64,000 bases of DNA from Hoplostethus atlanticus. Lineage: Eukaryota > Chordata > Actinopteri > Trachichthyiformes > Trachichthyidae. Every line of letters begins with the position of its first letter. Positions within the stretch are counted from its first letter, which is position 1. The notes beneath the pieces were generated by a model. It was not told the DNA's origin, made no database searches, and worked only from the letters and a program-made list of their open reading frames with translations. Of this stretch, positions 27,351 through 41,061 are shown one piece after another. A program made the translations under genes and the position numbers. The DNA is taken from assembly GCA_034670405.1 (NCBI GenBank), contig JAXDDX010000213.1, forward strand, positions 452,501 to 516,500. Reading direction: 5' to 3'.

Positions 27351-28991
27351 GCAGAATCTTAACCGTCCACAGTGGAGGAACTAGACTCCAATATTCACAA
27401 GCCACATTCACTATTTTTACCACCAAATGAGGCTGGTTGTTTACCACAGAGTCATTGGAGAATAGGAAAACTAACCAGCAACAACCGAAATGTACTCACA
27501 CTCACACACACACACACACAACTCTGCAGGTCTGACAAGAATAGAAACGGAGACTGGGATATGAGATGAGAATATTTTCATCCCCTTCATTAATGTTAAT
27601 GAGGCTCTCAGTTAAAAACGGTTCTGACTTCAAAGAGGACCGGCACAGCGCCGGGGGCTTCACCGCCATGATGTCATATCCTGTCAAGATGGGGGGGTGG
27701 GGTGGGGGGAAAAGAGCTATAAACAAGATCCCGGGGCTGATTGAGAGAATAAGACAGAGAAAAGGAGCTTGGCTTATGCAACCGTGTGCTCAGACCGCAC
27801 GTCAGCTAACCTCCATCGGGGGTTCCCTCACGTTTTCATGTCAAAGACCCACCAACTGATGCGCATTAGGCCACAGACCCCCCTTTGGTGACGCACAGGC
27901 GGTTCTTCACATCTTGCTGCTACAAGACATGAAGGAGGGAAAGAGAGGGAGCGTTTTGCAGTGGTGAGAAAACACTGGAGGGGGTGAAACCTGCGATCCG
28001 AGTACACATTCTTGCATATTTGCCGATTGTGCTGACTCACTACGTCACTGCTACGGGTGGAAATGTTGACTAATTTCACCGCTGATTAAGCCAAAGTTAC
28101 GTAACCAAACTGACTAAAATAGAAACAAACCAAAAAGTAAACTGAAATCATTCCATCCCCTGTGAATCGCAGGCGATGGATGAGGACCTCCTTTTTCAGG
28201 CCAGCTACTAAATGATCCTCGTGTCCGTCCACCACTGCAACTATTCAAGATAGAGACATGAAATAAAGACCACAATGCTCGTGACATACGGCTGTGATTG
28301 GTTTCATCACAAAAGACAAGCAATGCGGTTAGAGCCAATGCAGCTATGGATTTGTATTATTCATTTTTTATTGTTGCAGATTATATTTTCTTTAAATTAC
28401 AGCTGAAAGACCTCATGCAGAGATTTGCTCTCCTGTTAAGTCTTTGGTGTGAATGAAAGAGAGATGGCCGTGCTCACACAGCTCCAACACAATTAGTATT
28501 GAAACAGACTGAAAACCAGCCGACGGAGGAAAATCAAGTATTGATTTCCTGCACATTTCTAACAGAGGTTTGCATTCCAGGGGAGAAAAACACTTTTTTT
28601 TCCTCTATATTATATTAGGGGGGATTTTCGAGGAGCAGTTTATGACATTTATAGGCATTTAAGTCTAATCAAAATCCTTGTTTTAAAACAGACAAATCCA
28701 AAGCATGGCAGTGTGATGATACACAACAAGCTCTCTTTTCTATTTTTCCATTCATTTTGTTCATGTGCTTTTTTTTCATCATCCTCCTCCATCACCAGGC
28801 TAATGTTATTTACCTTCCAGGGGTATTTTCGCCCTGAGCTCCTGTAAATTCCCCAGCTTGGCATTTTCCCTCTGTACATAAACACACACTGTGAGCCAGC
28901 ACAATGCACCCTCCTCTATTCCAGCATGATTCTCCCTTTCACTACTTCCTCTGTTTCCCGTCAGACAGTGACAGACTGACAGATGTACATG

Positions 28992-29013
28992 ACACACACA
29001 CACACACACACAC
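28992..29013. repeat. (CA)11 microsatellite
   Basis: Pure CA run; a similar one is at 27499-27519. Confidence 0.9.
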
Positions 29014-30389
29014 TCCTTGTATCCTGTGTCCAAGAGAGAGAGACACAGAGGGAAGTATTCTGGCTGCGGTCAGACTTGCTTCATCAGTTAACAGCAGATG
29101 CATGCCAGAAGTATTTCCTCCTCTCCGTCCAGCTCTATCCCTCTTTCTCAAGATCGAACAACTTGCTGGCTTTATGGGGCGACAATAAACTGAAGCTCTA
29201 CTCTTTAAAGGCCTGAGTCAGCTCTTTCCAGGCTGGAAGGGGGGGCGGGGTGGTGTAAACCCTGTAAACCAAAGACAAAACATGCAAGCGGAAACATATA
29301 TTCTTAGTAAAAGCTTTTCCGAGCTCGGGCGGGGAACCCGTGGGGAGTCCCCTGGCGTGAAAATGGAGGAGAAGAAGAAGAAGGATGAGAAGGTTTTGTC
29401 CAGGGAGGAGTGCAGCTGGGTTTGGGACATGAGGCGCTTCAGGATGGAGAGGATCTGGGGAGCATCTCAGCCACATCTGCATCCTTCCTCTGTGTCTCTT
29501 CTTCAATTTCTTGCTCACTCCTACTCTTTTTCTCCGTCTTCCCTGTCTGTCTCTCTATCCCGCCGCCTCGCCCTCCCCACTGCCTTCCTTTCTCCACGCC
29601 CCTCCCCCACCGTCTGTCTCCTTCTGCCAGACTCTCTCATTCTCTTCCTTCTCTCCCGCTCATTCTCCATCTCTCTCTGTCATTAATCAGCCATCACTTA
29701 TGGTGTGGTGCAGATCAGAACATGCAGTGTGCTTCCAGCCCATATGGAAGTCATCAGCAGGCAGAGGGGAGCAGGAGAGAGGCCCCATAGACAAGAGAAA
29801 GTCTCAGGAAAAAGTGGGGGAGTCAAGTAGGGCTGGTTATCGGAAAACAATACCAATCAACAGGACATGAAACTAACTTTCTGGTCGACTTGGTTAAAGC
29901 TGCCAGTGCAGCAGGTTGAGAATGTCAGACCATTTCATTGGAGCCATAGAAATGTCAGATTAAACACTGTTAGATGCTAAAATGACAAGAGGAACTGACA
30001 AACATACCAGCCACTGCCAAAATGTACTAAAATTAACTTCAATTAAGAGTGGATTCCAAAGTGGCTCCAAGGACCACCAGAGGTCCTTGGGAAGATTCAA
30101 GGGTGTTGAATGAAAATTTCACAATTTTTTCAGAAATGTATAAAGGATGACTTTTCACTCTCACGTCCTATCTGACATCAGACAACATCTGAGACTCCTT
30201 GGGACGCAAGTATCAAATAGGGGACTGTAGTGGATTAGTTTGGGAGTCCTTGATATGAAACAGTTTGAGACCTCCTGGATTAAAACACCAACACACATCC
30301 ATCCTGACAATATTGAAAAAGGAGGCAAGACGTGCCTCCAGCTACGATCAGGAGGACACTCATTTTCTTCTAGCTACCCAATGGTAGCT

Positions 30390-30421
<32 letters not shown>

Positions 30422-30431
30422 ACGCACACAC
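30390..30431. repeat. (CA)n with CG interruptions
   Basis: CA run whose right end carries three regularly spaced CG dinucleotides. Confidence 0.92.
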
Positions 30432-30607
30432 CAGTCATGTACTCCTGTAAAGAAAGGTCACAAGCTACATGTTGCACTCAACATGTAAAGAGGCTTCAGG
30501 ACGGAGGGACTGTGTTCCTTCTCATAGCGTGACGTACGTTTCTTTGCTCAGCAAACACACATAGGTATGCACAGCACACCACACACACCAAGCCCTTCCC
30601 CCAAGTC

Positions 30608-30608
30608 A

Positions 30609-30638
<30 letters not shown>
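30608..30638. repeat. (CA)15 microsatellite
   Basis: Pure CA run. Confidence 0.95.
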
Positions 30639-30642
<4 letters not shown>

Positions 30643-31302
30643 CTCTTCTTAAAGTTTCACCATTTTCCCCTAAGCCCTTGGAGGGCTGTAGCCAGACAGA
30701 ACATTCTGGATTCTGCTCAGCTCTGCTCCTGAACAAATATGGGTGGGGGGGGTAGAGAGAGGCAGCAAGAGGCTGCTGGACAGAGCAGGAGAGAACGAGA
30801 GAGCAACAGATCACTGCATATGTGCTCGCCTTATGTCCATATGTTTTGCGGTATGTGTGCTATGCGCTTCAACTCAACCCACATTGAGGAATTCCAGGTA
30901 CTTATTAAAGACGCAATGAAAAAATGACTTCTACACATAACAAACACCTACTTAACAAGAAATTACTTTTACTTCCAGGAAGACGCCGTATCTTCAGTGC
31001 TTCCTTCATGGCGGACCGTTAGGCGTGCACAGAAATTCAGTAATACCATCACAGAGTTTTGAACAACCCCCCCACCATATAAAACCTGCTAGGTCACAAG
31101 TTTCCATGTGACCCCCCAAAAACCCAGTTTCCTTTTCCTGAGACAGCGTGGTTACAATCCTGGTGGCTGGAAATAATTCATTTTATAGCATCCACAATCT
31201 GTGAGCGCTCCAAGCATTTCACAGCAGATTGCTTCACCTCCTACACTGCGTATGCAACGGTTCTGCCACTGCCTTCCTCTCCCTAATGGATACTGGTATA
31301 CT

Positions 31303-31317
31303 GTGCGCCCCCTGCTG
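31303..31317 (-). promoter_or_regulatory. CTCF-core-like motif
   Basis: GCGCCCCCTGCTG on plus is the reverse of the CTCF core (CAGNAGGGGGCGC). Only the core is considered; flanks are not scored. Confidence 0.3.
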
Positions 31318-31942
31318 AGAAATGAACAGCGATGTAGCTAGGCTAACAACTAGCACACTGTTGTACAATCTCCATTCTTGAGGGGTCGTTTGGGTGGTAC
31401 AACTAAGATGGGCATAGAATGATGATGCCTCATTGGGGGAAAAAAGAGTATCTGTGCATTGCATGAGACTCACACTGGGGAGACTCTTGCTCTTCAAGAC
31501 AACAATAATGAAATCCTATGGCCACCATGTGACTGCAGAGGAGGGAGAGTACCATGAGACACTAGAAACTGTCTCTTCTGCCCCCTGTCATTGAAGAGTT
31601 TGGAAGAAAAACAACAGAAAGCGACTGCTAGCATGAAAGTAAAGCACGTTACTTTGAAAGATATGAGTCATCTTACTACTGCCATGTTTTTAGAAGACAG
31701 ACTCTGTATTCAATTCATTCTTGCATCCGTTCTCATGCTTATCTACTTTCTAAAAGTAGTTTTCTAGTTTTCCCCAGTGGGATGGAAACAAACTAAAACT
31801 GCCCCATAGACAGCAAAGCTGAAGTTGGCGAGCACGGGTCCCCCCCGTCCCCCACAAAGCCTTTTTATAGGCACCGCAACCAAAAGTCGTCGCCGTAGCA
31901 ACAAAGCCGTACATGGGCGGCGGTTTATGTGACTCCCTTCTG

Positions 31943-31946
<4 letters not shown>

Positions 31947-32004
<58 letters not shown>
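31947..32004. repeat. (GA)29 microsatellite
   Basis: Pure GA run. Confidence 0.95.
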
Positions 32005-32007
<3 letters not shown>

Positions 32008-32106
32008 ACCATTGGACCAAGGAGTACAGATGTGTGCACATTGGTGTGTGTGTGCCCCGCCAGCTGTTTACCTAGTCCTGTCTGCCTGGAGGTTGCCCAC
32101 TATTCA

Positions 32107-32154
<48 letters not shown>
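32107..32154. repeat. (CA)24 microsatellite
   Basis: Pure CA run; a TG run at 32348-32377 is in inverted orientation. Confidence 0.95.
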
Positions 32155-32156
<2 letters not shown>

Positions 32157-32347
32157 GTCTGATATGGTGGAACCCTCCACTCACTAGTATGAGTCATCCA
32201 CTATACCAGAGAGAGGAAGAGAGGCAGACAAACAGAGAGAGACAAGTGAGAGGACCAATGTGTGGCGGTAACAGTAAACACCTGAGGTGTGACTGAGGTG
32301 CCATCACCACTGGCGGCTATATATAACCTAGCACAGCTCTCACTGTT

Positions 32348-32377
32348 GGTGTGTGTGTGTGTGTGTGTGTGTGTGTG
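32348..32377. repeat. (GT)15 microsatellite
   Basis: Pure GT run. Confidence 0.95.
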
Positions 32378-33436
32378 GCAGGCGGACTGAAAGGCCCTCC
32401 AGCCAGATGAGCAGCCATAGCAACCTATTCACAAGTGGAGTGAAAGTGAGGACGATTCTCAGCCCTGTAACAACAGTATTTTATATGCACAGGTCGTAGT
32501 TTGGCCAATAACTTCAACGAGTTGCATTTGTCTGCAGCAGTCAAGCTTTTTTTGCCCCCAGCTTTCAAAAACTGCAGCCAGGCAAAAGCACCTCTTGAAA
32601 GATGGGGCTGTGAACACTGTGAAATACTTTTGCCTGGGTGTGTTGTGACAGGTGTATATCAGTTAGGAGCAGGCTTTCAACACAAAAGGCTAAATGATTA
32701 GTGGTGACTACACTTCCCCAAGGTTGTCAGTATTATTGGTTGCCCATTCTTGAAATTTGATTTGAGTTATGTGCACTGAGTAATGACCAAGTTCAACCAA
32801 ACTGAAACTTTGCAGCACAACAAGCTCACAGGATGGGCCTAACGTACACTCTGTTTCGCAGTTTAAATGCTATCAGTCACCCAGAAGTAATAGAAAAGAT
32901 TTCTGCATTGCTGCAATTTTCATGCATCATTATTCCTGTTCAGTAGATTCGTCAGTTTGGAAGTGTGATCCAGCACAATCTAGATTTGACTTAAGCACCC
33001 GTCGCTTTGAGGAGATGAGTAAGAAAGAGGGGGCCAGGATTAGCCTAGCGAGCTAAAGCCCCCATCCAGCTGTGGCTGGAGCAGACTAGTCTAGAAACCT
33101 GAGATGGAGCCGAACAAGGTCCTGACTGCACGCGACATTTGAGCATCAAGTTTTATCGGTTGCCAGATGTGTCACTCAAACGAGGATAGGCAGCATCACC
33201 AAGCACCCAGTAGCTGATGTACAACAACATGCTGAAAAGAAAACACTGATGGGTCAAACTTGTTGGCTCTGCATTAACTATCACGCCGCCCACGCTTCCT
33301 CGTCTGTTACTTTGAAAACGATGGACATTTTGTAAGTCACATTTATTTTCACGCTGCACAGCCTCGATAAACGTTTACAAACTGACTCTGCCTGTGACGT
33401 CGCACCTGTTGACATTTACTCAACATCAGCTGAGCG

Positions 33437-33450
33437 GTTGCCGTGGTAAC
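33437..33450. promoter_or_regulatory. RFX X-box-like palindrome
   Basis: GTTGCC-GT-GGTAAC matches the bipartite X-box consensus bound by RFX factors (GTNRCC, 0-3 nt, RGYAAC). Motif match only; it lies in putative intron 1. Confidence 0.35.
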
Positions 33451-34205
33451 CACTGTACACACTGGGGGCTCGAATCGCTGAAGGACAAGACTGAAACTAA
33501 ACGGGACTGTATAAGAAAAAGGACACTTCACTATCTAATTTAATTTCTGCATCAAAATGAAACTTTTTTTTTATTATTATTATTTTTTACATATATTTAT
33601 CGTCCTGCTCTAAGGACGATACTGACAACAAAAGTCAACATGAATGCTGCTTAGTGGCTTGGACTGCTGTTTTGTTACATCATGTCCTCGTCACCTGATG
33701 CAGGTCATTAGGGTGGAGACCCTCTACTGGCCCTCAAGCACCAGCCCTGTTTACTGAGTACTTGGGCCTGGTGGAGAGACTCCCCTTGGATTCAATTAGG
33801 CTTCCAGCAAATCACTCACAGACAACATTAGCTGACTGGAGAAGCAGATCCCCAGAGGGAGGATCCACAGGTGGCTCCCCCTCTCTCATTGGCTGTAATT
33901 ACTCTGCCCTTTTCAACGCCATGGTAACCATCGTGATCACCCCCTGGGGAGCAGGGTAGGAATCCCCTCAACAAGCCTGTCTGACCTTCTACTAAACAAG
34001 AGGCACTTAAGCTGACTATAATCACCATGATGTATTAAACACAAGCAGCTACGCTAACGAGTCCATTAATTACACGATTACACGTTATATTTGTTTGACA
34101 TACTTGTATTAATATGAACGGATCTTAAAGCAGTAAGGAGTTTAGTACTTCCAAGAATAATGCAGCAAGTTGCCTCCTTTTTCAATAGTTCACAAGAATG
34201 TGTCT

Positions 34206-34235
34206 ACAGACAGACAGACAGACAGACAGACAGAC
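34206..34235. repeat. (GACA)7 microsatellite
   Basis: Tetranucleotide run; a second GACA run is at 56930-56957. Confidence 0.93.
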
Positions 34236-34802
34236 CATGTGCCATCGTGGCAGGACATAAAAATGGCACACTATATGTCAAATGTATCCAAGTGGATCAC
34301 AAACAACCGCAAAGGATAGGTGTAGTATTTAGCTTGAGCTTGCTGGTAAGCATGCCTTCATATGGGTGGGAGGGAGTGACAGTGTATTAATGTAGGAGTC
34401 TTTCCCGACCTCAGAGAAGAGAGAAAAAAAAGGAAGAAAGAAAATACAAGAGACAGAAGCGAAACATGAAGAGAGTGTAAGACAGAAAAAGAGCCAGAGA
34501 GAGAATTTGTATTTCAGTGTCATATCAATGACTTACTGTCCATTCTGCTATGTGCTCAACAGGTGTCAAATCCTACAAGCTGACTTCATCAGAAAATAAA
34601 AAACAGGAAAATCTGGTCCCACTGAAATGCAAGTCATGAAAACCGAAACTGGAAAAAAAAAAAAATGAGAAAAACTTTCAGCTGAAAACATTTTGTCCCC
34701 TCCGAGGCTCATACAAGTTCATGTTGTTCCTTTCCTTCCACAGAACACCTGAGGGTGAGGGGCCCCCAACACACTCCGGCTTCTGTATTCTCAGTGAAGA
34801 GC

Positions 34803-34804
<2 letters not shown>

Positions 34805-34836
<32 letters not shown>
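34805..34836. repeat. (GT)16 microsatellite
   Basis: Pure GT run. Confidence 0.95.
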
Positions 34837-34838
<2 letters not shown>

Positions 34839-36514
34839 GCATGCATGTAAGCATGTGTTGGGTCACTTTGCGTGCATACACTCTAGAAACACACAGTAGC
34901 CCTTCCAGGGTGTGGGGTGGTTCAGAGTGTAGGCTAGGTGCTAACTGGGAGCCTGGCAGGCTTTACGAGAGTCCCGCCATGTTCCCTTTCACATAAGGAC
35001 AGGGAAGACATTGACAACGGGACCGGATTGGTCTGGTCAGCAATCAGCTCTCACTCCTTATACATATATAGGCCTGGAAACCAACAACTGAAGCCTTCAG
35101 ACAGGAGAATATAGAGATCTGTTTCAACCGGGGTCAGAAATGAACGGGGAGGTAAGAAATGCCCCCAATCATTTTTATTTCATCCTGTTCACATTTTTTC
35201 CCCTGAGTTGCCTTGTATTCACTTGTGGGCAACTGTAAGTGCTTGTGATTGAGGGATCTTCCAGTGTGTTCTGGGCAAGAAAAATTATTTTTCTTTGATC
35301 AGAAAACCAGCGAGCATGCAGCCTGCAGTAGGGGAAGAGGACTGAGTGTTACTCTGTTTATGTGATGGTGTATTTAGTGTTTGTTCGCCAATATGCAATG
35401 CAAATGTATTAAGTCATAGTTCAATAGAATTGCCCCCGAAAGGACCAAAACGCCACATCAGGTCAAGGAGGCAAAAAATGCCCTCTGAGTGTCAAAACCA
35501 TTAGTGCATGTTCTACATCACCTGCAGTGAACACACTCTCCCTGCATCGACGCTCCAACGCCGTCTTTAGGTCACGAGAATTGTAAACCTCCTTTATTTG
35601 AAAACACAACTTCTAAAGAGGTTCGTCTCTCTTGTTATATGTTTTATTGTTCTGTTTCCCCACCATGTTTAGATTCTGTCATCCATTTCAGTTTCTTTGC
35701 TTGGCTTGTTTTCTTTTAAAAGGTGAGATGTTTTTTAAATCCTGCACAACTGGTTTTCATTAGTCTGAGGCTACGTTTGTCAGGCTGTATTGTTTATGTA
35801 GAAAGACGAGACAGACAGACAGATCGACAGGGAAGTAAAGCTCACCTTATCCATCAAGCTAAACATGACAACTCAATGAAAGGGACCAGGGAGCCATTGG
35901 AGAGACATTTGTGTTGTGTTATTTCATTTTCCATGGGTTGTAGTTTTTTTTATGTAAAGCCTGTTATGTTTGATCCCCAGGAAAACTGGCTACAGATCAT
36001 CCTTGAAATAACCACATGTACAAAATGCCACGCCGCTGCAACACATGACTGGAGAGGCATGACTTCTTGGCCCACCGTCCTGCTTTCCAGTCACTCTGGC
36101 CGAGGTTTGAATTCCACTGTCTAGTTTGTGCTTTCTGTACTGTGATCCCGCTGTGTCCGCTAGCCCTCTCTTCTTTCCATCCTCCTGATGAAAGATCTAA
36201 AATATGAGACAAAGTTGGTGCGCTGCCACTTTGCTGAAAATCATCTCTTTAGCCTTAGCCACAGATGAAATAACTGGCCAGTCTGCATCGTGCAGCTTGC
36301 AAAACAGGAACTGGGGAGGGGGGGGGGGGTCCCAATCTCTCAGCAGTTATGATGAGGAAAAGAGGCTGTGAGTAGGGTCTGAAATTGGCACTAGCCACTA
36401 GCCAAATACCATACAAGTTTTGATGGCAAGTGTTAATTTTACTAGTCAATTTGGCAAGTTACCAACCTGTGTTCAATCAGTCTGTTGTATTCTTTCTGCT
36501 TGCCCCTCCATAAG

Positions 36515-36655
36515 GAGGTCAGAGGTCAGGATCAGCTACAGAAGAGCATCCCTGGAGCCGGAAGGGATTCACTAACTTGCTAAAGGACACTGTGGCAGTG
36601 TGGATGCTTGCCGACACTCTAAACACTAGGCCACCCAGCCACCCTGCTAGCCACG
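36515..36655 (-). repeat. Fish tRNA-derived SINE remnant, minus
   Basis: Contains gggattcactaacttgctaa, aggacactgtggcagtgtgg and actctaaacactaggccacc, the reverse-oriented pattern of a box-B match, the 'tgctcaaggacac' phrase and a box-A match seen in percomorph SINEs. Confidence 0.55.
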
Positions 36656-37937
36656 GTGGCAAACCAACAATGCAGTGGACACGTCAGAAAGATCTACCTA
36701 ATGTTTTCCTCTAATACACGTGCTGCTTCACATGAACATTATATACTAGTGCTCCGCGAGGCTTCGTGACATTTTAGCAAGCAGTATCAATAATTAAGCA
36801 GCGTTTCCTTGCTCAACATTTTGTTTACAGCTGCTCAACGTACAAGCGACGTGGCCAACAGTACCCCAACACATCCCTTGGAGACAGGGGCACAAAGGCA
36901 TGAAAGGCCAAATGCTTAAGAGAGAGTCAACTCAAATAAAAATCAAAAATCAAGTTGATGCTCTTGATGATCTTGGACAATTCAATTGGTATGTATGTAA
37001 AAACCTTTTTCCAGAGCTAGATTACGACGTGTGATATCAAAACCTGAGCTGAGCTGCTCCCTGACCAGCTTTGTGGACTCGATGTTGGAGCTTTTAAGTT
37101 AACGAGCTGCACTATTAGCAGTACTAACAATTCTAAATTGACAAATGTATCCAAAAAAACAACTCACTAATTGTTTGTGTTGTAGCTTTTTTCAGTAACT
37201 GTATTAAATTATATGCAATTATTATTATCATTGTAAATGTAGCAACTCCAGAATGAGCCACTTGACACACACAAGCCTTGATTTTCTTAACTCGAGCTTT
37301 GAGAGATTTGATTACGTTTGCAAATCTAGATGAAGCTGCCAGAGATAAAATATGTTAGTTTTTTAAGGGTGGATTTTCCTTCTGAAATTAAAAGAAGAAA
37401 GCCACAGATTACAAAGACATGAGTGGTGACAAATTGATTGACAGTGCATGCAATACAAAGACTGACAGGAAGAGCTTTGTTTTAAATGAAGTACTTCTGA
37501 TTGGAGATGATTAAGGTATTTTTAAGGGGTTTTAGAGCGCCAAGCATTATTTACACACTAAGGATAGAACAGTCCTTAGCTCAGTGTTAGCCTTAGCCCA
37601 AAGTGGCCCTGGGTAAATTGAGCCCATTTCCACACTGCAGCAGTGATCCTAGGACTATGGTGAAGAATTGTTTTTAACCCTGTAAAGCCAGGGATGACTC
37701 TAATGCCAGGCTAGTCCACTTGAATTGGACAGTGTGACACATTAGGCAAGGGTTAAGAAGAAAAGCACTTGGCCCAGGCCACATTCATAGAGAATAAACA
37801 TCAACAGAAAGACCCAATCATGTGATAGATGAGGCCAAGAAAGCTCACCGACCAAGACTGAGCAGCAAAACCCTCATCAAAAGAGAGATGGTTATAGAGA
37901 TAGATGTATACAAACGGCCATACCATGTACTGATGAA

Positions 37938-37939
<2 letters not shown>

Positions 37940-38019
<80 letters not shown>
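37940..38019. repeat. (GA)40 microsatellite, 80 bp
   Basis: Pure GA run ending in an A run. Confidence 0.97.
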
Positions 38020-38023
<4 letters not shown>

Positions 38024-38108
38024 AAACCACTAGAAGGAGGACTTGCTGGCAGCAGGTACGTACCGGTGGACTTCCATCTTGGAGGCTAGCACACATCTCT
38101 GACTGAGG

Positions 38109-38852
38109 ATGAAGCTGGAGGCTTTGGAGTGTGGACTAGAAGACTGGATCTGCATGGCTCCACACAGCCCGCTAGCTGCTACCTACTCACCCCCACTCCC
38201 TTACTCTCAAACCTCACCTCACTTCTCCCCTCTTTTCCCCCCCTTCCTCTCCCCTCCTGTCCTCTGGTCTCGTCTCCTCTCTTCAGCCTCCTCTCGTTCG
38301 CTCGGTAGCCAAGGTAATCCCTCTGGTGTCTCTCCCTCTCTACCAGACAGTCTTCTTCATGATCCAAAGCAGAGTGCCACCTCCTCCCCCCCCCTGCCCC
38401 CCCCGCCCACCCCCCTCTCCTCAGAGCCCTCAAATCAGGGCGATCCCTTCCTTATTCATACATGCGGTGTCAGCAAGTCAGCCGGCGAGCGAGCGAGCCA
38501 TCCAGATAGTCAGCCAGCTGTGTGTTTCCCATGGCAGCAGCACCGGCGGAGCCAAACCCACGGTCTAAAGCCCAGCTCTTCACCGCCACAGAGACGGCAA
38601 GGGGTATCCTGGCAACAGGCGCTCTCCTCCTGCACAACCCGCTCTGGCGCTGCCTCCGCGGTGAAAGGCTGTTATAGGGAGCTGATAGGGGGGGAAATCA
38701 CGGCAGCGGTATCACCAAGCCCGGCACGACTCTGCTCAGACAGGTTAAAGGGAGGGGGATTTCTTCTCGTCTATCCCCCTCTCTCTCTCTTTCCTCTCTC
38801 TCTCGTACCTTTTGTCTCTCACTTGATCTCTCCCTCTTTCATCTGTCTGTGA
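38109..38852. other. GC-richer low-complexity stretch; long open frame not considered a gene
   Basis: The plus strand is open for 247 codons, but the product is Ser/Pro/Leu-rich because the DNA is C/T-rich (38190-38440), and no domain or signal is recognisable. The middle (38480-38700) has moderate CpG density. I see no splice sites tying it to enah. It could be an unmethylated regulatory stretch or simple low-complexity DNA. Confidence 0.4.
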
Positions 38853-38895
38853 CTCCCTCCCTCCCTCCTCACTCTCCTTTTATCTGTGTGACTTT

Positions 38896-38901
<6 letters not shown>

Positions 38902-38928
<27 letters not shown>
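38902..38928. repeat. (CT)n microsatellite
   Basis: CT run within a wider pyrimidine-rich stretch (38760-38990). Confidence 0.9.
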
Positions 38929-38936
<8 letters not shown>

Positions 38937-40066
38937 CAACTCAGGATACCCTCCCATCTCATCTCTCCCTCTCTCTCTCTCTCTGAAATAATACGCTGAT
39001 GAGACTCAGGAATAACGTGCAGGCAGAATTAGTGATGTTCAGTGGCAATGAACATGGATTAGTCAAGCATTTCCCTGCGTCTCTGACACACACAAACACA
39101 CACCTGACAGTAGGGATTCTCCTTTTCAGAGCACATTGATACCTTACAGCAATACTGCAAGGCTTTAGATTCACTGTCTACATATTGCACATTTGTACAA
39201 AAGTAAATATTTCAGTGTGTTTTCACTGCAATTCATTGTCGGCGTTTCAACTGTAATCGATTGGCATTGTGCTGAACAAGGCTGGCGTCATGCATCGGGG
39301 CATATTGCTGCTCACTGCAAACACACAGTTGGATGGAGTCAGCTATGAACACTCCAATGTTGTGGGGCTAGCTAGTGATATACCAGTCAGTACACTCACT
39401 CCTGCTCACTGCAATATGATAGTCAAAGGAAATGAGTTAGAAATGAAGGTAAAACACTTCAAGTAGAGGGCATTATAAGGCATTGTTACACAGCATTGTT
39501 GAATGCTCAATTCTGATTGGCCGATGAACGCATTCTGAGGTGTGTCATTTCTGCTGTTTCTATGATATCTAACATCACTCCGCAGTCAACAAGTCCAGTT
39601 GTTTTTGTTGATTTCTAATCAAATGACACACAAAACACTGTGTCAAAAACATGTGACTCCCTGGTTACTGCAGACAAACACTAACCTGGTTACAAACACG
39701 GAGGATTTCTCCAATAGTACTTTTCATGTATTCGGAGAGCATGAAACTTTTGTTGCTGGTTAGAGTCTCAACACATTACAATACAATACATTACTATAGT
39801 TACAGTACATCGGTAGCCGAAGCTGAAGTTAACCAAGATTTTGTTGAAAATCACCTGGCAGCACTGTTATATAAGCAATCATATCATAAGTTATACACCT
39901 TTCTATATTAAAAAAAGACACAATTGTGTACTTCTAAGTTTGTCAATGACTAAATATCACCTCCTATGAAGACATATTTCAGAGTCTGAACCGAACAGTC
40001 AGTAGTTTCCTTATACTGTGTTACAACAGGCAGAGTGGACCACAGGCGGGCATCAGCTTCAGCTCC

Positions 40067-40164
40067 CTATGGATGCTAGCTACAGATGTTGCTATGGTTA
40101 CAGTTCTGCTACAGTGTAGCCTATAGATGCCGGCTACAGATGTTGCTATGGTTACAGTCCTGCT
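40067..40164. repeat. Tandem duplication, 44-bp units, period 54
   Basis: Unit 40067-40110 and unit 40121-40164 share ctacagatgttgctatggtt and flanks, with about 4 mismatches in 44 bp and a 10-bp spacer (acagtgtagc). Non-coding. Confidence 0.85.
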
Positions 40165-41015
40165 GAACAATTTTTTTTGGGGGGCAGAAGCTTGAAAATT
40201 ATTCTAGCTTATAATAAAGTGATTTTAAACCTCCGGAGTGTCTCGTAATGACCAGCCACCGGGGGACGGGCCTGGCTAGCGCACTAGCTGGTGGCTGTGC
40301 CAAGTCTTGTGGTAACCAGGGAGTACTGTAGTCAGCCATCTTTCTTTCTCATGGTTTTGTTTTTTTATCTCTGAAGAAAACTTTACTGTGATTATGGTTA
40401 CTTTATAGTCACAGTAACAAAAACACTTATTGCTATATTACAAGGCAACTGTAAGCACATTATGAGTGCATTAAAACCATTTTTTGGCAGGTTGCACAAG
40501 CAGTTTTTTTACAACTTGTTCACCTTAATCCAATGAAACTGACAGAGATCATTTCACACCTTCCATTCATATCTAGCCTCCCATGCAGCTGCAGTGGATC
40601 AGGATCATTAAATTCCTGAACCCCCCCGATTTTTTCCAGTGATTGGATAAACTTGTAATTGTCGAGTTCATCTTGTAGACTATTACCAAATTCACCCGAT
40701 AAAGAAAATAACATCAATGCTCAGGACAGGCAGCTGAAGAGAGCAGCGAGTGAGTTTTTCCAGTCTCTGACAACTGACTGGCAGTCGAGTATGAGTCGAG
40801 CCTCATGAAGCACTGCATGTCAACCAGCATGCAGCGTGGTTTCAGGGTAGGGCGCAGAATACAGCAAACTGGAAAAGGGTAATCACACACACACACACTC
40901 ACACACAGGGCTGCGAGGGAAGGCTGTACCAGAACTCTTCGGAAAGGTCGGAACAACAAGGGCTTGGGGAGAGATATGGAAGATTTCTGTCTTTGCTCAG
41001 CATATCAGCATATCT

Positions 41016-41016
<1 letters not shown>

Positions 41017-41059
<43 letters not shown>
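41017..41059. repeat. (CA)21 microsatellite
   Basis: Pure CA run. Confidence 0.95.

Positions 41060-41061
<2 letters not shown>

Noticed and set aside
29198..29518. Minus-strand 106-codon frame with a leucine run resembling a membrane segment
   Set aside because: The leucines come from a GAA/CTT-rich run, with no start context, splice sites or homology that I recognise.
38109..38852. 247-codon open frame, the longest in the window
   Set aside because: Ser/Pro-rich product of pyrimidine-rich DNA with no recognisable domain and no splice support; kept only as a region note.
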